Shown: positions 25,854-34,865 of the stretch, one piece after another
How the letters are laid out: each line of letters starts with the position of its first letter
How positions within the stretch are numbered: position 1 is the stretch's first letter
Origin: Devosia sp.
Lineage (GTDB): Bacteria; Pseudomonadota; Alphaproteobacteria; Rhizobiales; Devosiaceae
Reading direction: 5' to 3'
Assembly (NCBI RefSeq): GCF_017307495.1
Contig: NZ_JAFKHE010000016.1
Coordinates: forward strand, 248,001 to 312,000
Length of the DNA stretch: 64,000 nt
The notes under the pieces: model-generated
Databases searched by the model: none
Told to the model about the DNA's origin: nothing
Seen by the model: the letters and a program-made list of their open reading frames with translations, nothing else
Position numbers and translations under genes: made by a program

Positions 25854-26042
25854 ATGGCCTACAAACCCTTCGATGCCGATGCGCTGATCGACGCCACGGC
25901 CCCGTTGTTGCAGTTGCATGTCGCACCGGAGCATCGTGCCGGGATCAAGCTGAACCTGAAGACCGCCAGCAAGATGGCGGCGCTGGTCGAACAGGTCAAA
26001 CTCGCGGACGACGCCGAACCTGCCCCGGTCTATCGCCCATGA
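25854..26042 (+). CDS. AtzG-like small subunit (DUF4089) of an AtzE-type amidase
   Basis: Length 62 aa. Contains LQLHVAPEHRAGIKLNLKT and KMAALVEQVKL, the helical pattern of the AtzG/DUF4089 subunits that bind AtzE-family amidases. Its stop overlaps the AtzE start (ATGA), as in known atzG-atzE pairs. In the cyanuric acid pathway AtzG is required for stable AtzE. Similar pairs occur in purine (hpxX/hpxY) clusters, so the substrate here is open. Confidence 0.85.
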   Translation: MAYKPFDADALIDATAPLLQLHVAPEHRAGIKLNLKTASKMAALVEQVKLADDAEPAPVYRP

Positions 26043-27436
26043 AGGCGACGTCGGGCGCAGCCGAGATCGCCGCGAGCGTGAGGTCGGGCGCGCTGAAGGC
26101 CCGGGCCGTGGTGGAAGCCGCGCTGTCCCGCATCGACCGGCACAATGCAATGCTCGGAGCCTTTACCGAGGTCACCGCCGAGCGGGCCCTGGCCGCCGCC
26201 GACGCCGTCGACGCCAAGGTGGCCGAGGGCCAGGATCCGGGACCCCTGGCCGGCGTGCCGTTCGCCGCCAAGAACCTGTACGACATCAAGGGTGTGGTGA
26301 CCCGCGCCGGATCGCTGATCAATCGCGACAATCCGCCGGCACGACAGGATGCAACGCTGGTCACCCGGCTCGAAGCGGCCGGGGCGATGCTGGTCGGCGC
26401 CCTCAACATGGGCGAATACGCCTACGACTTCACCGGCGAGAACGTCCACGACGGACCGTCGCGCAACCCGCATGCGCTCGATCGCATGACGGGCGGCTCG
26501 TCGGGCGGGGCGGCCGCCGCGGTGGCGGCCGGTCTGGTGCCGCTGAGCCTTGGCTCCGACACCAATGGCTCGATCCGCGTGCCGGCCTCGTTGTGCGGCC
26601 TGTTCGGGCTGAAGCCCACCTATGGCCGGCTCAGCCGGGCGCATACGTTTCCGTTCGTTTCGAGCCTCGACCATCTCGGCCCCTTCGCTCGCTCGGTGAA
26701 GGACCTGGCGCTGGCCTATGACGCGCTGCAGGGCTTCGACGAGGCTGACCCAGCCCAGACCAAGCGGGTGAACGAACCCACCGCGGCCCGTCTCAGGCAT
26801 CCGGTGCCGGGCCTGAGAATCGCCGTTGCCGGCGACTATTTCGCCGGCCCGGCGGAAGCGCAGGCGCATGTGCAGAAGGTGGCCGGGGCGCTCGATGCCA
26901 CCAAGGTGGTGACCCTGCCCGATGCGCAGGCGGCCCGCGCCGCCGCCTTCCTCATCACCATGGCCGAAGGGGCGGCGCTGCATCTCGATCGGCTGCGCCA
27001 GCGTCCCGACGATTTCGACCCCGAGGTACGCGACCGGCTGCTCGCCGGCGCCATGCTGCCGGCGGTATGGGTGGAGCGGGCGCAGAAGGTGCGCCGCGCC
27101 TTCCGCGAGAAGGTGCTGAGGTTGTTCGACGAGGTCGACGCCATCCTGGCGCCGGCGACCCCGATGAAGGCGCCGCTGATCGGCCAGAAGACCGCGCCGT
27201 TCGGCGGCATCGAGCTGCCGGTGCGGCAGAACATGGGCATCTTCACCCAGCCGATCTCGTTCATCGGCCTGCCGGTCGCCGCCGTGCCGGTATGGCTCGA
27301 CGGCGAAGCCCTGCCGCTCGGCGTGCAGGTGATCGCGGCCCCCTGGCGCGAGGACATCTGCCTCAGGCTCGCGCACCAGCTCGAGACGCAGGGCACCTGC
27401 CGCGCGCCGGTGGCCCGGGGGTTTGCCGACGACTGA
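26039..27436 (+). CDS. AtzE-family amidase (1-carboxybiuret hydrolase-like)
   Basis: Length 465 aa. The amidase-signature catalytic triad is visible: Lys in VPFAAKNLYD (about 80), cis-Ser in MTGGSSGGAAAAVA (about 155), and nucleophile Ser in GSDTNGSIRVPAS (about 179). Strongly AtzE-like, and preceded by its AtzG partner. Known relatives deaminate 1-carboxybiuret to allophanate-type products or act in purine degradation. No allophanate hydrolase or cyanuric acid gene is nearby, so the natural substrate cannot be named. Confidence 0.87.
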   Translation: MKATSGAAEIAASVRSGALKARAVVEAALSRIDRHNAMLGAFTEVTAERALAAADAVDAKVAEGQDPGPLAGVPFAAKNLYDIKGVVTRAGSLINRDNPPARQDATLVTRLEAAGAMLVGALNMGEYAYDFTGENVHDGPSRNPHALDRMTGGSSGGAAAAVAAGLVPLSLGSDTNGSIRVPASLCGLFGLKPTYGRLSRAHTFPFVSSLDHLGPFARSVKDLALAYDALQGFDEADPAQTKRVNEPTAARLRHPVPGLRIAVAGDYFAGPAEAQAHVQKVAGALDATKVVTLPDAQAARAAAFLITMAEGAALHLDRLRQRPDDFDPEVRDRLLAGAMLPAVWVERAQKVRRAFREKVLRLFDEVDAILAPATPMKAPLIGQKTAPFGGIELPVRQNMGIFTQPISFIGLPVAAVPVWLDGEALPLGVQVIAAPWREDICLRLAHQLETQGTCRAPVARGFADD

Positions 27437-27490
27437 AGGTGCCGGTCGATACCGATCGACCAGCCCCAGACCCCGGCAGACGTGGCGCGC

Positions 27491-28222
27491 CTAGGCCGTC
27501 CAGCCGCCGTCGATGATGTGCACCTGGCCGGTGGTGTAGGTGGCGCCGGCGAGGTAGACGGCGAGGTCGGCGACTTCCTCGGGCTGCGCGATGCGACCGA
27601 TCGGCTGGCGGGCGATGAACGCCTTCTTGGCCGCCTCGAAGTCGCCGGTGGCCTTCCAGCGCTCGTGCAGCGACGGTGAGTCGACCGTGCCCGGGGCGAT
27701 GGCGTTCACCCGGATGCCCTTGGACGTATAGTCCGCGGCCAGCGACTTGGTGAGGCCGATCACGGCCGCCTTGGAAATGGTGTAGGCGGCGCGGTTCGGC
27801 ACGCCCTTCACCGAGGAGGCGACGGTCGCCATGTTGATGATCGTGCCTTCGCCGCGCTCGAGCATCTGCGGCAGCACGGCCTTGATGGCGCGGACCTGGG
27901 CCCAGACGTTCAGGTCGAAGGCGAACTCGAGATCCTTGTCGGGCATTTCCATGATCGTGCCGTTGTGGACGACCCCGGCACAGTTGAACAGCACGTCGAT
28001 GCGGCCGATCTCGGCGACCGCCTTGTTCACCTCCTCGGTGCTGAGCACGTTGAGGACGCGCGTCGTCACGTTGGGCGTGCCGTCGAGCTCCTTGAGCTTT
28101 TCGGCGTTGATGTCGGTCGCGATCACCTTGGCGCCGGCCTTGACGAAAGCACGGACCGAGGCAAGGCCGATGCCCTGCGCCGCGGCGGTGATGAGGACGA
28201 TCTTGCCGCTCAGGTCGGCCAT
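27491..28222 (-). CDS. SDR oxidoreductase, 2-keto-3-deoxy-L-fuconate dehydrogenase-like
   Basis: Length 243 aa. The NAD motif is TAAAQGIGLA (about residues 12-21), then FNCAGVVH, and catalytic Ser in ATVASSVKG with Tyr/Lys in AAYTISKAAVIGL. The TAAA rather than TGGG loop and ATDINAEKLKEL region resemble BDH2-type enzymes and bacterial 2-keto-3-deoxy-L-fuconate dehydrogenases. It lies just downstream of an acid-sugar dehydratase, which supports that reading. Likely NAD-dependent oxidation of a keto-deoxy sugar acid. Confidence 0.85.
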   Translation of the reverse strand: MADLSGKIVLITAAAQGIGLASVRAFVKAGAKVIATDINAEKLKELDGTPNVTTRVLNVLSTEEVNKAVAEIGRIDVLFNCAGVVHNGTIMEMPDKDLEFAFDLNVWAQVRAIKAVLPQMLERGEGTIINMATVASSVKGVPNRAAYTISKAAVIGLTKSLAADYTSKGIRVNAIAPGTVDSPSLHERWKATGDFEAAKKAFIARQPIGRIAQPEEVADLAVYLAGATYTTGQVHIIDGGWTA

Positions 28223-28309
28223 TGGAGTCTCCTGTCGTTACGTGTTGGCTGAGGCGGCCGCCTCAAGCCCGATGTCGAGGATTTGGGACATGCAGTGCAT
28301 GGGGTCGAC

Positions 28310-29416
28310 CTAGAGGTGTATCGAGTGCGAGCCTTCGACCGTCATCCGTTCGATAGCGTCGAAGTCCCAGGCGATGCCGAGGCCCGGCTTGTTCGAGGGG
28401 ATGGCTTTACCATCGCGGATGGTCATTGCCTCAGTCGTCAATTCGTCTAGCTGCGGGATGTACTCGACCCAGCGCCCGTTCGGGATGGCGGCGCACAGCG
28501 AGACGTGCAGTTCCATGAGGAAATGCGGGCAGATCGCGATGTTGAAGGCCTCCGCCATGTGCGCGACCTTGAGCCAGGGCGTGATGCCGCCGATCCGGCC
28601 GACATCGACCTGGATGACCGAGCAGGCATGGCGCTCGAGATACTCGCGGAAGTGGATGGGCGAGTAGAGGCTCTCGCCCACCGCGATCGGGATCGAGGTG
28701 TGCGCGACGAGGCGGGTGTGCCCGGAAATATCCTCCGCCGTCAGCGGCTCCTCGAACCAGCCGATGTCGAGCGGTTCGTAGGCGCGGGCGCGCCGGATGG
28801 CTTCGTCGACGTTGAAGCGCTGGTTGGCATCGGTGAAGATCTCGAAGCCGGGGCCCACCGCCTCGCGCACCGCCGCGATGCGGCGCACGTCCTCGTGGAT
28901 GGGGCGCCCGACCTTGAGCTTGCAGCCGCCGAAGCCGTCGGACCTGGCGCGCAGGGCGTCCTCGATCAGCGCGGACTCCTCGAGGTGCAGCCAGCCACCC
29001 TCGGTGGTGTAGAGCGGGATCGCGTCCTGCGCCCCGCCGGCGAGCAGGTGCAGCGGCAGCCCCAGTTTCCGCGCCTTCAGATCCCACAGCGCCGTGTCGA
29101 TCGCGGCGAGCGCGATCGAGGTGATGGCGCCGGTAGTGGTGGCGTGGGTGAGGAACAGCAGGTCGCGCCAGAGCTTTTCGATCTCGTGCGCTTCGCGGCC
29201 GATGATCGCCGGCACCAGCGTGCGCTTCAGCAGCTCGATCACCGAGTGACCGCCGGTGCCGATGGTATAGCTGTAGCCGGTCCCCACGGCCCCGTCGGCA
29301 TCGGTGATGCGCACGATCGGGGTTTCCTGCGAGACGAAGGACTGGATAGCGTCGACCCGCTTCACTTTCGGCTGGAGGTCGACCATCAGCACTTCGACCC
29401 GCGCGATGCGCGCCAT
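28310..29416 (-). CDS. Mandelate racemase/enolase-family acid-sugar dehydratase
   Basis: Length 368 aa. Enolase-superfamily catalytic features: KLK in FGGCKLKVGRP (near residue 170), metal ligands in EIFTDANQRF, WFEEPL and AVGES, and the His-Asp dyad in IQVDVGRIGG and ICPHFLME. This is the mandelate-racemase subgroup that includes fuconate, rhamnonate and related dehydratases. It is followed by the SDR and faced by an IclR gene. Exact sugar acid unknown. Confidence 0.87.
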   Translation of the reverse strand: MARIARVEVLMVDLQPKVKRVDAIQSFVSQETPIVRITDADGAVGTGYSYTIGTGGHSVIELLKRTLVPAIIGREAHEIEKLWRDLLFLTHATTTGAITSIALAAIDTALWDLKARKLGLPLHLLAGGAQDAIPLYTTEGGWLHLEESALIEDALRARSDGFGGCKLKVGRPIHEDVRRIAAVREAVGPGFEIFTDANQRFNVDEAIRRARAYEPLDIGWFEEPLTAEDISGHTRLVAHTSIPIAVGESLYSPIHFREYLERHACSVIQVDVGRIGGITPWLKVAHMAEAFNIAICPHFLMELHVSLCAAIPNGRWVEYIPQLDELTTEAMTIRDGKAIPSNKPGLGIAWDFDAIERMTVEGSHSIHL

Positions 29417-29474
29417 GGCTCTCTCCCGCAGCCGGCTTCTGATCCGGCTTGTTGTGCATATGTGAAAAGACTAT

Positions 29475-29490
29475 TCGTGAGTAAGCACGA
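29475..29490. promoter_or_regulatory. Possible IclR operator (TCGTG-N6-CACGA)
   Basis: Short inverted repeat in the 110-bp divergent region between the dehydratase and IclR genes, the expected place for an autoregulatory operator. Arms are only 5 bp, so support is weak. Confidence 0.3.
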
Positions 29491-29526
29491 GGGGTGCGGG
29501 GCGTCAATCATGCCTATGGGGGGAGC

Positions 29527-30285
29527 GTGAGCCAGCTCGAGGATCCGGACAAATACCGTGCCCCGGCGCTCGACAAGGGCCTCGACATCCTCGAGCTTCT
29601 GGCCGGCACCGAGGAGGGGCTGAGCCAGGCCGAGATCGCCAAGGCGCTCGACCGCTCGCCCAACGAGATCTACCGCATGCTCGACCGGCTGGTGCGGCGC
29701 GGCTACGTGCGGCGCACCTCGGCCGACCGCTACGAAGTGACGCTCAAGCTGTTCGAGCTCGCCTATGCCCGCCCGCCGTTGCAGCGGCTGCTCAGCCAGG
29801 CCCTGCCGGTGATGCGGCGCTTTGCCCGCGACGCCGAGCAGGCCTGCCACCTCGCCACCTACGACCGCGGCGCGCTGGTGGTGGCGGCCCAGGTCGACGG
29901 GCCGGGCTACTGGAACGTCTCGATCCGGGTCGGCTCGCGCATCAGCCTCGTCAACACCGGCTCGGGCCATATCCTGCTCGCCTTCGCCGGGCCCGACGAG
30001 CGCCGGCTGATGCTCGACGAGCAGGACCCGCCCGAAGGCCTCACGGCTGCGCTCGAGGAGCGGCTGAAGCAGGTGCGGCGGCAGGGCTACGAGAACATGC
30101 CGAGCCGGCAGATCGCGGCGGTCAGCAACCTGTCGGTGCCCATCCTGGGGCCGATGGGTCGGGTGCTGGCGGTGCTCACCTGCCCCTATTCCGAGCGGCT
30201 GGACGTCCGGACAGCGCCGGGCCGGGACCGGGTGATGGAGATGCTGATCGGCTGCGGCGAGGAGATTTCGCAGGTGCGCGGCTAG
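29527..30285 (+). CDS. IclR-family transcriptional regulator
   Basis: Length 252 aa from the GTG at 29527 with GGGGGGAG directly before it. Winged helix at about 10-75 (LDKGLDILELLAG, LSQAEIAKALDRSPNEIYRM, RRGYVRRTSADRYEV), then the GAF-like IclR effector domain (NTGSGHILLAFAGP, VSNLSVPILGPMGRVLAVL). It probably controls the divergent dehydratase-SDR genes and the mutarotase that follows in response to a sugar acid. Regulation inferred from position. Confidence 0.92.
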   Translation: MSQLEDPDKYRAPALDKGLDILELLAGTEEGLSQAEIAKALDRSPNEIYRMLDRLVRRGYVRRTSADRYEVTLKLFELAYARPPLQRLLSQALPVMRRFARDAEQACHLATYDRGALVVAAQVDGPGYWNVSIRVGSRISLVNTGSGHILLAFAGPDERRLMLDEQDPPEGLTAALEERLKQVRRQGYENMPSRQIAAVSNLSVPILGPMGRVLAVLTCPYSERLDVRTAPGRDRVMEMLIGCGEEISQVRG

Positions 30286-30349
30286 GCCGGACGGAGGGGT
30301 TGGCCCAAGTCATCTGCGTCTGCTGTTCTGAGCCTACCCCACCAACGGA

Positions 30350-30425
30350 GTCATTCCGGCGAAGGCCGGAACCTCTGTTTGCGGAGAGTGCGGCAAACAG
30401 AGATCCCTGCTTGCGCAGGGATGAC
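30350..30425. repeat. Palindromic repeat family A, inverted pair
   Basis: Left arm GTCATTCCGGCGAAGGCCGG followed by CTCTGTTTGCGG, right arm AAACAGAGATCCCTGCTTGC to GATGAC; the two arms are inverted copies. Between the IclR and mutarotase genes. Confidence 0.8.
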
Positions 30426-30465
30426 CCGGTGAATGACGACAAATGGGTGCGCGAGGAGGAATAGG

Positions 30466-30795
30466 ATGAAGCGATACGGCGCAGTGCTTGGCCTCAAGCC
30501 CGAGGCGGTGGCGGAATATGTGCGGGTGCATGCGGCGGTGTGGCCGGACGTGCTGGCCCAGATCAGGCGGAGCAACATCCGCAACTACTCGATCTTCCTC
30601 AAGCAGCCGGAGAACCTGCTGTTCTCCTACTTCGAATATGTCGGCACCGACTACGAGGCCGACATGGCGGCGATGGCGGCCGACCCGGTGACGCAGGACT
30701 GGTGGGCGCTGTGCATGCCGATGCAGTCGCCGCTCGAGACGCGGAAGGACGGCGAGTGGTGGGCTGCGGTGGACGAGGTGTTTCATACCGACTGA
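30466..30795 (+). CDS. L-rhamnose mutarotase family protein
   Basis: Length 109 aa. ATG at 30466 with a very strong AGGAGGAATAGG site. KRYGAVLGLKPEAVAEYVRV, HAAVWPDVLAQIRRSNIRNY and FEYVGTDYEADMAAMA match the RhaM/RhaU (DUF718) dimeric alpha-beta-barrel family that interconverts alpha and beta anomers of rhamnose or fucose. Its presence beside the acid-sugar dehydratase and SDR supports a 6-deoxysugar catabolic theme. It lies after the IclR gene, across a repeat. Confidence 0.88.
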   Translation: MKRYGAVLGLKPEAVAEYVRVHAAVWPDVLAQIRRSNIRNYSIFLKQPENLLFSYFEYVGTDYEADMAAMAADPVTQDWWALCMPMQSPLETRKDGEWWAAVDEVFHTD

Positions 30796-30850
30796 AGCGG
30801 CCCCGCCCGCCGCCGTTGACGCGCGCGTTTGAAGCGCCTAACTCGGGCTG

Positions 30851-31258
30851 ATGAAACGCGATACCCACAAGCCCACCGGCCCGACCCAGCGCATGCTGCG
30901 CGTGGGCGAACTGGTGCGCCATGCGCTGGCGCAGCTGTTCTCGCGCGGCGAGATCGAAGATCCGCTGCTCGAGGGCAAGGTGATCACTGTACCGGAAGTG
31001 CGGATGACACCGGACCTGAAGCTCGCCAATGCCTACGTCATGCCGCTCGGCGGCGAAGGCGCCGACGAAGTCGTCGCCGCGCTCAACCGGCACCACAAGT
31101 TCATCCGCGGCCGCATCGCGCCGGAGCTCGACCTGAAATTCGCGCCGGACCTCAAGTTCTTCGTCGACAACACGTTCGAGGAATTCGGCAAGATCGATGC
31201 CCTGCTGCGCTCCGAACGGGTGCAGCGCGACCTGCGCGACGACGAAGACGACGAATAG
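30851..31258 (+). CDS. rbfA: 30S ribosome-binding factor RbfA
   Basis: Length 135 aa. Contains [39 protein letters not shown] and [16 protein letters not shown], the KH-like RbfA core. It assists 16S rRNA 5'-end maturation and cold adaptation. First gene of the rbfA-truB-rpsO-pnp set found in many bacteria, where it normally follows infB; infB is not in this window. Confidence 0.95.
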   Translation: MKRDTHKPTGPTQRMLRVGELVRHALAQLFSRGEIEDPLLEGKVITVPEVRMTPDLKLANAYVMPLGGEGADEVVAALNRHHKFIRGRIAPELDLKFAPDLKFFVDNTFEEFGKIDALLRSERVQRDLRDDEDDE

Positions 31259-31304
31259 GCAGCCGTGGTGCGGCTTGATCTCGTTCAATCCGCACTCCCC
31301 GGCA

Positions 31305-31386
31305 GTCATCCCTATCCCTGCCAGCAGGGACCCAACCCTCCACCAGCGCGGGCTGCGAGATTGATCCCTGCCTGCGCAGGAATGAC
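31305..31386. repeat. Palindromic repeat family A, inverted pair (diverged)
   Basis: Begins GTCATCCCTATCCCTGCCAG and ends GATCCCTGCCTGCGCAGGAA followed by TGAC; the arms are diverged family-A units. Between rbfA and truB. Its frame is open into truB, which produces a spurious N-terminal extension. Confidence 0.65.
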
Positions 31387-31417
31387 ACCCGGCGTATTTG
31401 GCTCGAAGGTGCCAGCA

Positions 31418-32317
31418 ATGTCCAAACCCCAATCGAACAAGCGCGACGTTTCCGGCTGGCTCGTCCTCGACAAGCCCTACGACATGACCTCGACCCAGGC
31501 GGTGGGCAAGGTCCGCTGGCTGTTCGGGGCCAAGAAGGCCGGCCATGCCGGGACGCTCGACCCGCTGGCCACCGGCATCCTGCCGATCGCGCTGGGCGAA
31601 GCGACCAAGACCGTGCCCGCGGTGCAGGACGGACAGAAGGTCTACCGCTTCACCATCAAGTGGGGCGAGCAGACCACCACCGACGATGCCGAGGGCGAGA
31701 TCTGCGCCCGCTCCGAAGTCCGGCCGGACGCGGCGGCGATCACGGCAGCGCTGCCGGCCTTTACCGGGGAGATCCTCCAGACCCCGCCGGCCTTCTCGGC
31801 GATCAAGATCGACGGCGAGCGGGCCTACGACCTTGCCCGCGCCGGCGAGACGGTGGTGCTCGAGCCCCGGCCGGTATTCATCGAGGCGCTGCGCCTCGTC
31901 GCGCATGACGGGGCGACCAGCGCGCTGGAAATGACCTGCGAGAAGGGCACCTATGTGCGGGCGCTGGCGCGGGACCTGGCGCACCACCTCGGCTCGTGCG
32001 CGCACGTGGTCAAGCTGCACCGCGCCATGGTCGGGCCGTTCGGCGAGGCGCAGGCGGTGACGCTGGCGGAACTCGAGGCCGCCGCCGATCGCGACAGCCT
32101 GCTGCAACCCGTCACCGCCGGCCTGCTGCTGCTGCCCGAGGTCCGGCTCACGCCCGACCAGGCATCGGCGGTGCGGAACGGCAACCCGGTGCTGTTGACC
32201 GGCCCGCGCGGGCCGGTCGCGCTCGAGGCCGCCTGGGCCAGCTGCGCGGGGGCGGCCGTGGCGCTCGGGTGCGTCGAAATGGGGCGGTTCAAGCCGCATC
32301 GCGTCATTGCCGGCTGA
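31418..32317 (+). CDS. truB: tRNA pseudouridine(55) synthase TruB
   Basis: Length 299 aa from the ATG at 31418 (MSKPQSNKRDVSGWLVLDKP). Catalytic Asp is in HAGTLDPLATGILPIALGEA; further family motifs are TPPAFSAIKIDGERAYDLAR and KGTYVRALARDLAHHLGSCAH. It modifies U55 in the T loop of tRNAs. The frame extends 51 codons upstream through a palindromic repeat, which I reject as coding. A sensor kinase gene follows instead of rpsO. Confidence 0.96.
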   Translation: MSKPQSNKRDVSGWLVLDKPYDMTSTQAVGKVRWLFGAKKAGHAGTLDPLATGILPIALGEATKTVPAVQDGQKVYRFTIKWGEQTTTDDAEGEICARSEVRPDAAAITAALPAFTGEILQTPPAFSAIKIDGERAYDLARAGETVVLEPRPVFIEALRLVAHDGATSALEMTCEKGTYVRALARDLAHHLGSCAHVVKLHRAMVGPFGEAQAVTLAELEAAADRDSLLQPVTAGLLLLPEVRLTPDQASAVRNGNPVLLTGPRGPVALEAAWASCAGAAVALGCVEMGRFKPHRVIAG

Positions 32318-32400
32318 AGGCTGGAACCAAGTCGCGGCCAGATGCATTGTGCAGCACTTGGTGACAGTTAGGGGCCGGACGATGTCTGCCGGGGCGAGAG

Positions 32401-34128
32401 ATGGCTGACGGGTCTGTCCCGGCTGAGACAGGCGGTCGTCGGCTCCGGCTCATCGCGCGGCCGATTGCGGTGTACCTGTTCGTCCTCGCGCTGGTCGCGC
32501 TGGTGCCTGCCTTCATCTTCTCGGCGGTACTGCTGCAACGCAACAACGAGGCGCAGGAGCGCGTGGTCGAGACGCTGATCACCGGCAATGCCCGGGCCAT
32601 CGTCCAGGCGGTCGACCGCGAGATCAATGCCAATGTGACGACGCTGCGCGTGCTCGCGACCATGCCGCCGGTCACGCCGGCCGACTACCCGGCCTTCCAT
32701 TCGCGCGTGACCCAGGCCCTCGCCGGCACCGGCTCCTACGTCTACCTCGTCCATCCCGACATGACCTCCGACCTGTCGACACGAGTCAGCCTGGCAGAGC
32801 AGCGGGTCACCCGGGTCGGGGACGTGCAGACGGCGCAACGGGCGTTCGATACGCGCGAGGTGGCGATCTCCGATGCCGTGTTCGGCACCGTCTCGCAGCA
32901 ATGGGTGGTCAATATCCTGATGCCGGTGTTCCCGGGCGGGCGCGATCCGTTCCTCCTCGGCCTCAGCCGCACCGCCGGCCAGCTGTCGATGGCGCTGCTG
33001 GCGAGCCGCATGCCGGACGGCTGGCGCGTGGCCCTGCTCGACCGCAGCGGCATCATCATCGCGACCTCCGGAGCCGGCGGCAGCACCGGGGAAGCCTTCA
33101 CCTTGATTGCCCACGACCAGCTTGGCTCCACCCCCGGCTGGCGCGACATCCGCTCGGGCGGGATCGACTATCTCGCCGTTACCCAGCAATCGCTGCTGAC
33201 CGGCTGGAGCGTCGTGGCCTGGGCCGAGCGCGGGGTCGTCGCCAAGCCGCTGGCCGACGCGTTCTGGTCGCTGCTTGCCGGCGGCGTGCTGCTCGCGGCG
33301 CTGGTGGTGCTGGTCATCTACGCGGTGAGCCTGCAGATCGGGCGCTCCGTGCACGGGCTCGAGGCCGACGCCAAGCGGCTGGGCGCCGGCCAGCCGGTCG
33401 AGGCGCGCAGCTTCCCCATCGCCGAGATCGAAACAGTCTCGGCCGCCCTGGGCGATGCGTCCCGGCGCCGGCAGGCGGCCGAAACCGAGGTGCGCTTCCT
33501 GATGCGCGAGCTGGCGCATCGCAGCAAGAACCAGATGACCATCATCGCGGCCATGGCCAAGCAGACGGCACGCGGCGCCGACAGCGTGCCCGAATTCGTG
33601 TCGAGCTTCGAGAAACGCATCTTCGGGCTGGCCCGCTCGACCGACCTGCTGCTGGCGCATGGCGTGGCCGGCGTCGACCTCAAGGAACTGCTGGTCGGCC
33701 AGATCGACCCGTTCTGCCCGGTCGACGGGCAGCAGGTGGTGGTCGAAGGCCCGGCGCTGCGGCTCAATGCGCAGGCCGCCCAGATCCTGGGCATGGCGGC
33801 GCATGAGCTTGCCACCAACGCGGTCAAGTACGGCGCCTTCAGCAAGGAGGGCGGTCACCTCGAGGTAAGCTGGATGCGGTCCGGCGACCGGGTCGCCTTC
33901 GTCTGGCACGAGACCGGCGGGAAGCCGGTCGATGCGCCGCCCCGCCGCGGCTTCGGCACGACCGTGCTCGAGAACATGGTCGGACGCTCGCTCAATGGCG
34001 AAGTCAGCCGCGCGGCCCATGCGCGGGGCATCACCTGGCGGTTCTCGATCCCGATGGCCTCGCTCGACCCGAACGAAACGCTGAACAGCCGCGAGGACGG
34101 AGCGGACCGCAACCCGGGCGACAAATAA
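32401..34128 (+). CDS. HWE/HisKA_2-type membrane sensor histidine kinase
   Basis: Length 575 aa. Transmembrane helices at about 22-43 and 280-305 flank a periplasmic Cache-like region. The cytoplasmic phospho-acceptor motif is FLMRELAHRSKNQMTIIAAM (His near residue 376) and the ATPase N-box is MAAHELATNAVKYGAFS; both are HWE/HisKA_2 hallmarks. GFGTTVLENMVGRSL ends the ATPase domain. Such kinases often serve general-stress or light signalling in alphaproteobacteria. No response regulator is adjacent. It interrupts the usual truB-rpsO adjacency. Confidence 0.92.
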   Translation: MADGSVPAETGGRRLRLIARPIAVYLFVLALVALVPAFIFSAVLLQRNNEAQERVVETLITGNARAIVQAVDREINANVTTLRVLATMPPVTPADYPAFHSRVTQALAGTGSYVYLVHPDMTSDLSTRVSLAEQRVTRVGDVQTAQRAFDTREVAISDAVFGTVSQQWVVNILMPVFPGGRDPFLLGLSRTAGQLSMALLASRMPDGWRVALLDRSGIIIATSGAGGSTGEAFTLIAHDQLGSTPGWRDIRSGGIDYLAVTQQSLLTGWSVVAWAERGVVAKPLADAFWSLLAGGVLLAALVVLVIYAVSLQIGRSVHGLEADAKRLGAGQPVEARSFPIAEIETVSAALGDASRRRQAAETEVRFLMRELAHRSKNQMTIIAAMAKQTARGADSVPEFVSSFEKRIFGLARSTDLLLAHGVAGVDLKELLVGQIDPFCPVDGQQVVVEGPALRLNAQAAQILGMAAHELATNAVKYGAFSKEGGHLEVSWMRSGDRVAFVWHETGGKPVDAPPRRGFGTTVLENMVGRSLNGEVSRAAHARGITWRFSIPMASLDPNETLNSREDGADRNPGDK

Positions 34129-34258
34129 CTGGCATTTGGCGGGGCTTTCCCCTATAGAGCGCGCCAAGTTCCGGCTCGCCGGCACTGCTCATGGCTCCGC
34201 CTGGACGACATCCCGGGCGGCAGCGTCCCGTTGATCCTCAATTGAAAGGACCATTCCG

Positions 34259-34528
34259 ATGTCGATTACCGCTGAGCGGAAGACTGCGCTTATCAAGGAC
34301 TTCGCCACCAAGAAGGACGACACCGGCTCGCCGGAAGTCCAGGTCGCGATCCTCTCCGAGCGCATCGCCAATCTCACCGAACACTTCAAGAGCCACAACA
34401 AGGATAACCATTCCCGTCGTGGCCTGTTGAAGATGGTTTCGACGCGCCGTCGTCTCCTCGACTACGTCAAGAAGACCGACGAAGCGCGCTACAAGGCGCT
34501 GATCGAGCGCCTGGGCCTGCGCCGCTGA
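34259..34528 (+). CDS. rpsO: 30S ribosomal protein S15
   Basis: Length 89 aa, the exact family length. Text includes [39 protein letters not shown] and [20 protein letters not shown]. Binds the central domain of 16S rRNA. Preceded by GAAAGGA and followed by pnp after a 337-bp leader, as in other bacteria where the rpsO-pnp leader is processed. Confidence 0.98.
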   Translation: MSITAERKTALIKDFATKKDDTGSPEVQVAILSERIANLTEHFKSHNKDNHSRRGLLKMVSTRRRLLDYVKKTDEARYKALIERLGLRR

Positions 34529-34865
34529 GGCAAGGTCGATAACTTGGTCGCGGGGTACGCCCCGCGATCCTCTGGATGGCGGAACCGCCGTCCACGTATG
34601 CGTAGGCTGACGAACTACGCGGAGCATGGCGAGATCATCGGCCGCTCATGGCGCCAGAGGGCGCTCTCCCCCAAAGAGAATTGAGCGGCTCATCGTCTTG
34701 TCCATGTTCCGCCCCACCGGACAGGTGGGAGTCAGCGCGGAAACCGTGCCGATTTTGGGCTGGCGCAGCACATGGGGTGCTCCGCTCGCTGGCACACCGG
34801 ATGAGTTCGCGGGGCCACTACGCCCCCGCGTTCCCGCTCATTCGAACAGAATGGAAAGACAGAAC
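34529..34865 (+). other. rpsO-pnp intergenic leader with hairpin
   Basis: A 337-bp stretch without a convincing gene. It holds a perfect 7-bp stem CGCGGGG/CCCCGCG at 34549-34566 with a TACG tetraloop but no T run, fitting a processing or attenuation element between rpsO and pnp. In E. coli the pnp leader is cut by RNase III and used for autoregulation; here that role is an inference. A pnp frame is open through this region, but the protein start is later. Confidence 0.5.

Noticed and set aside
31265..31417. N-terminal extension of truB
   Set aside because: Runs through a palindromic repeat; the TruB family begins at the ATG 31418.
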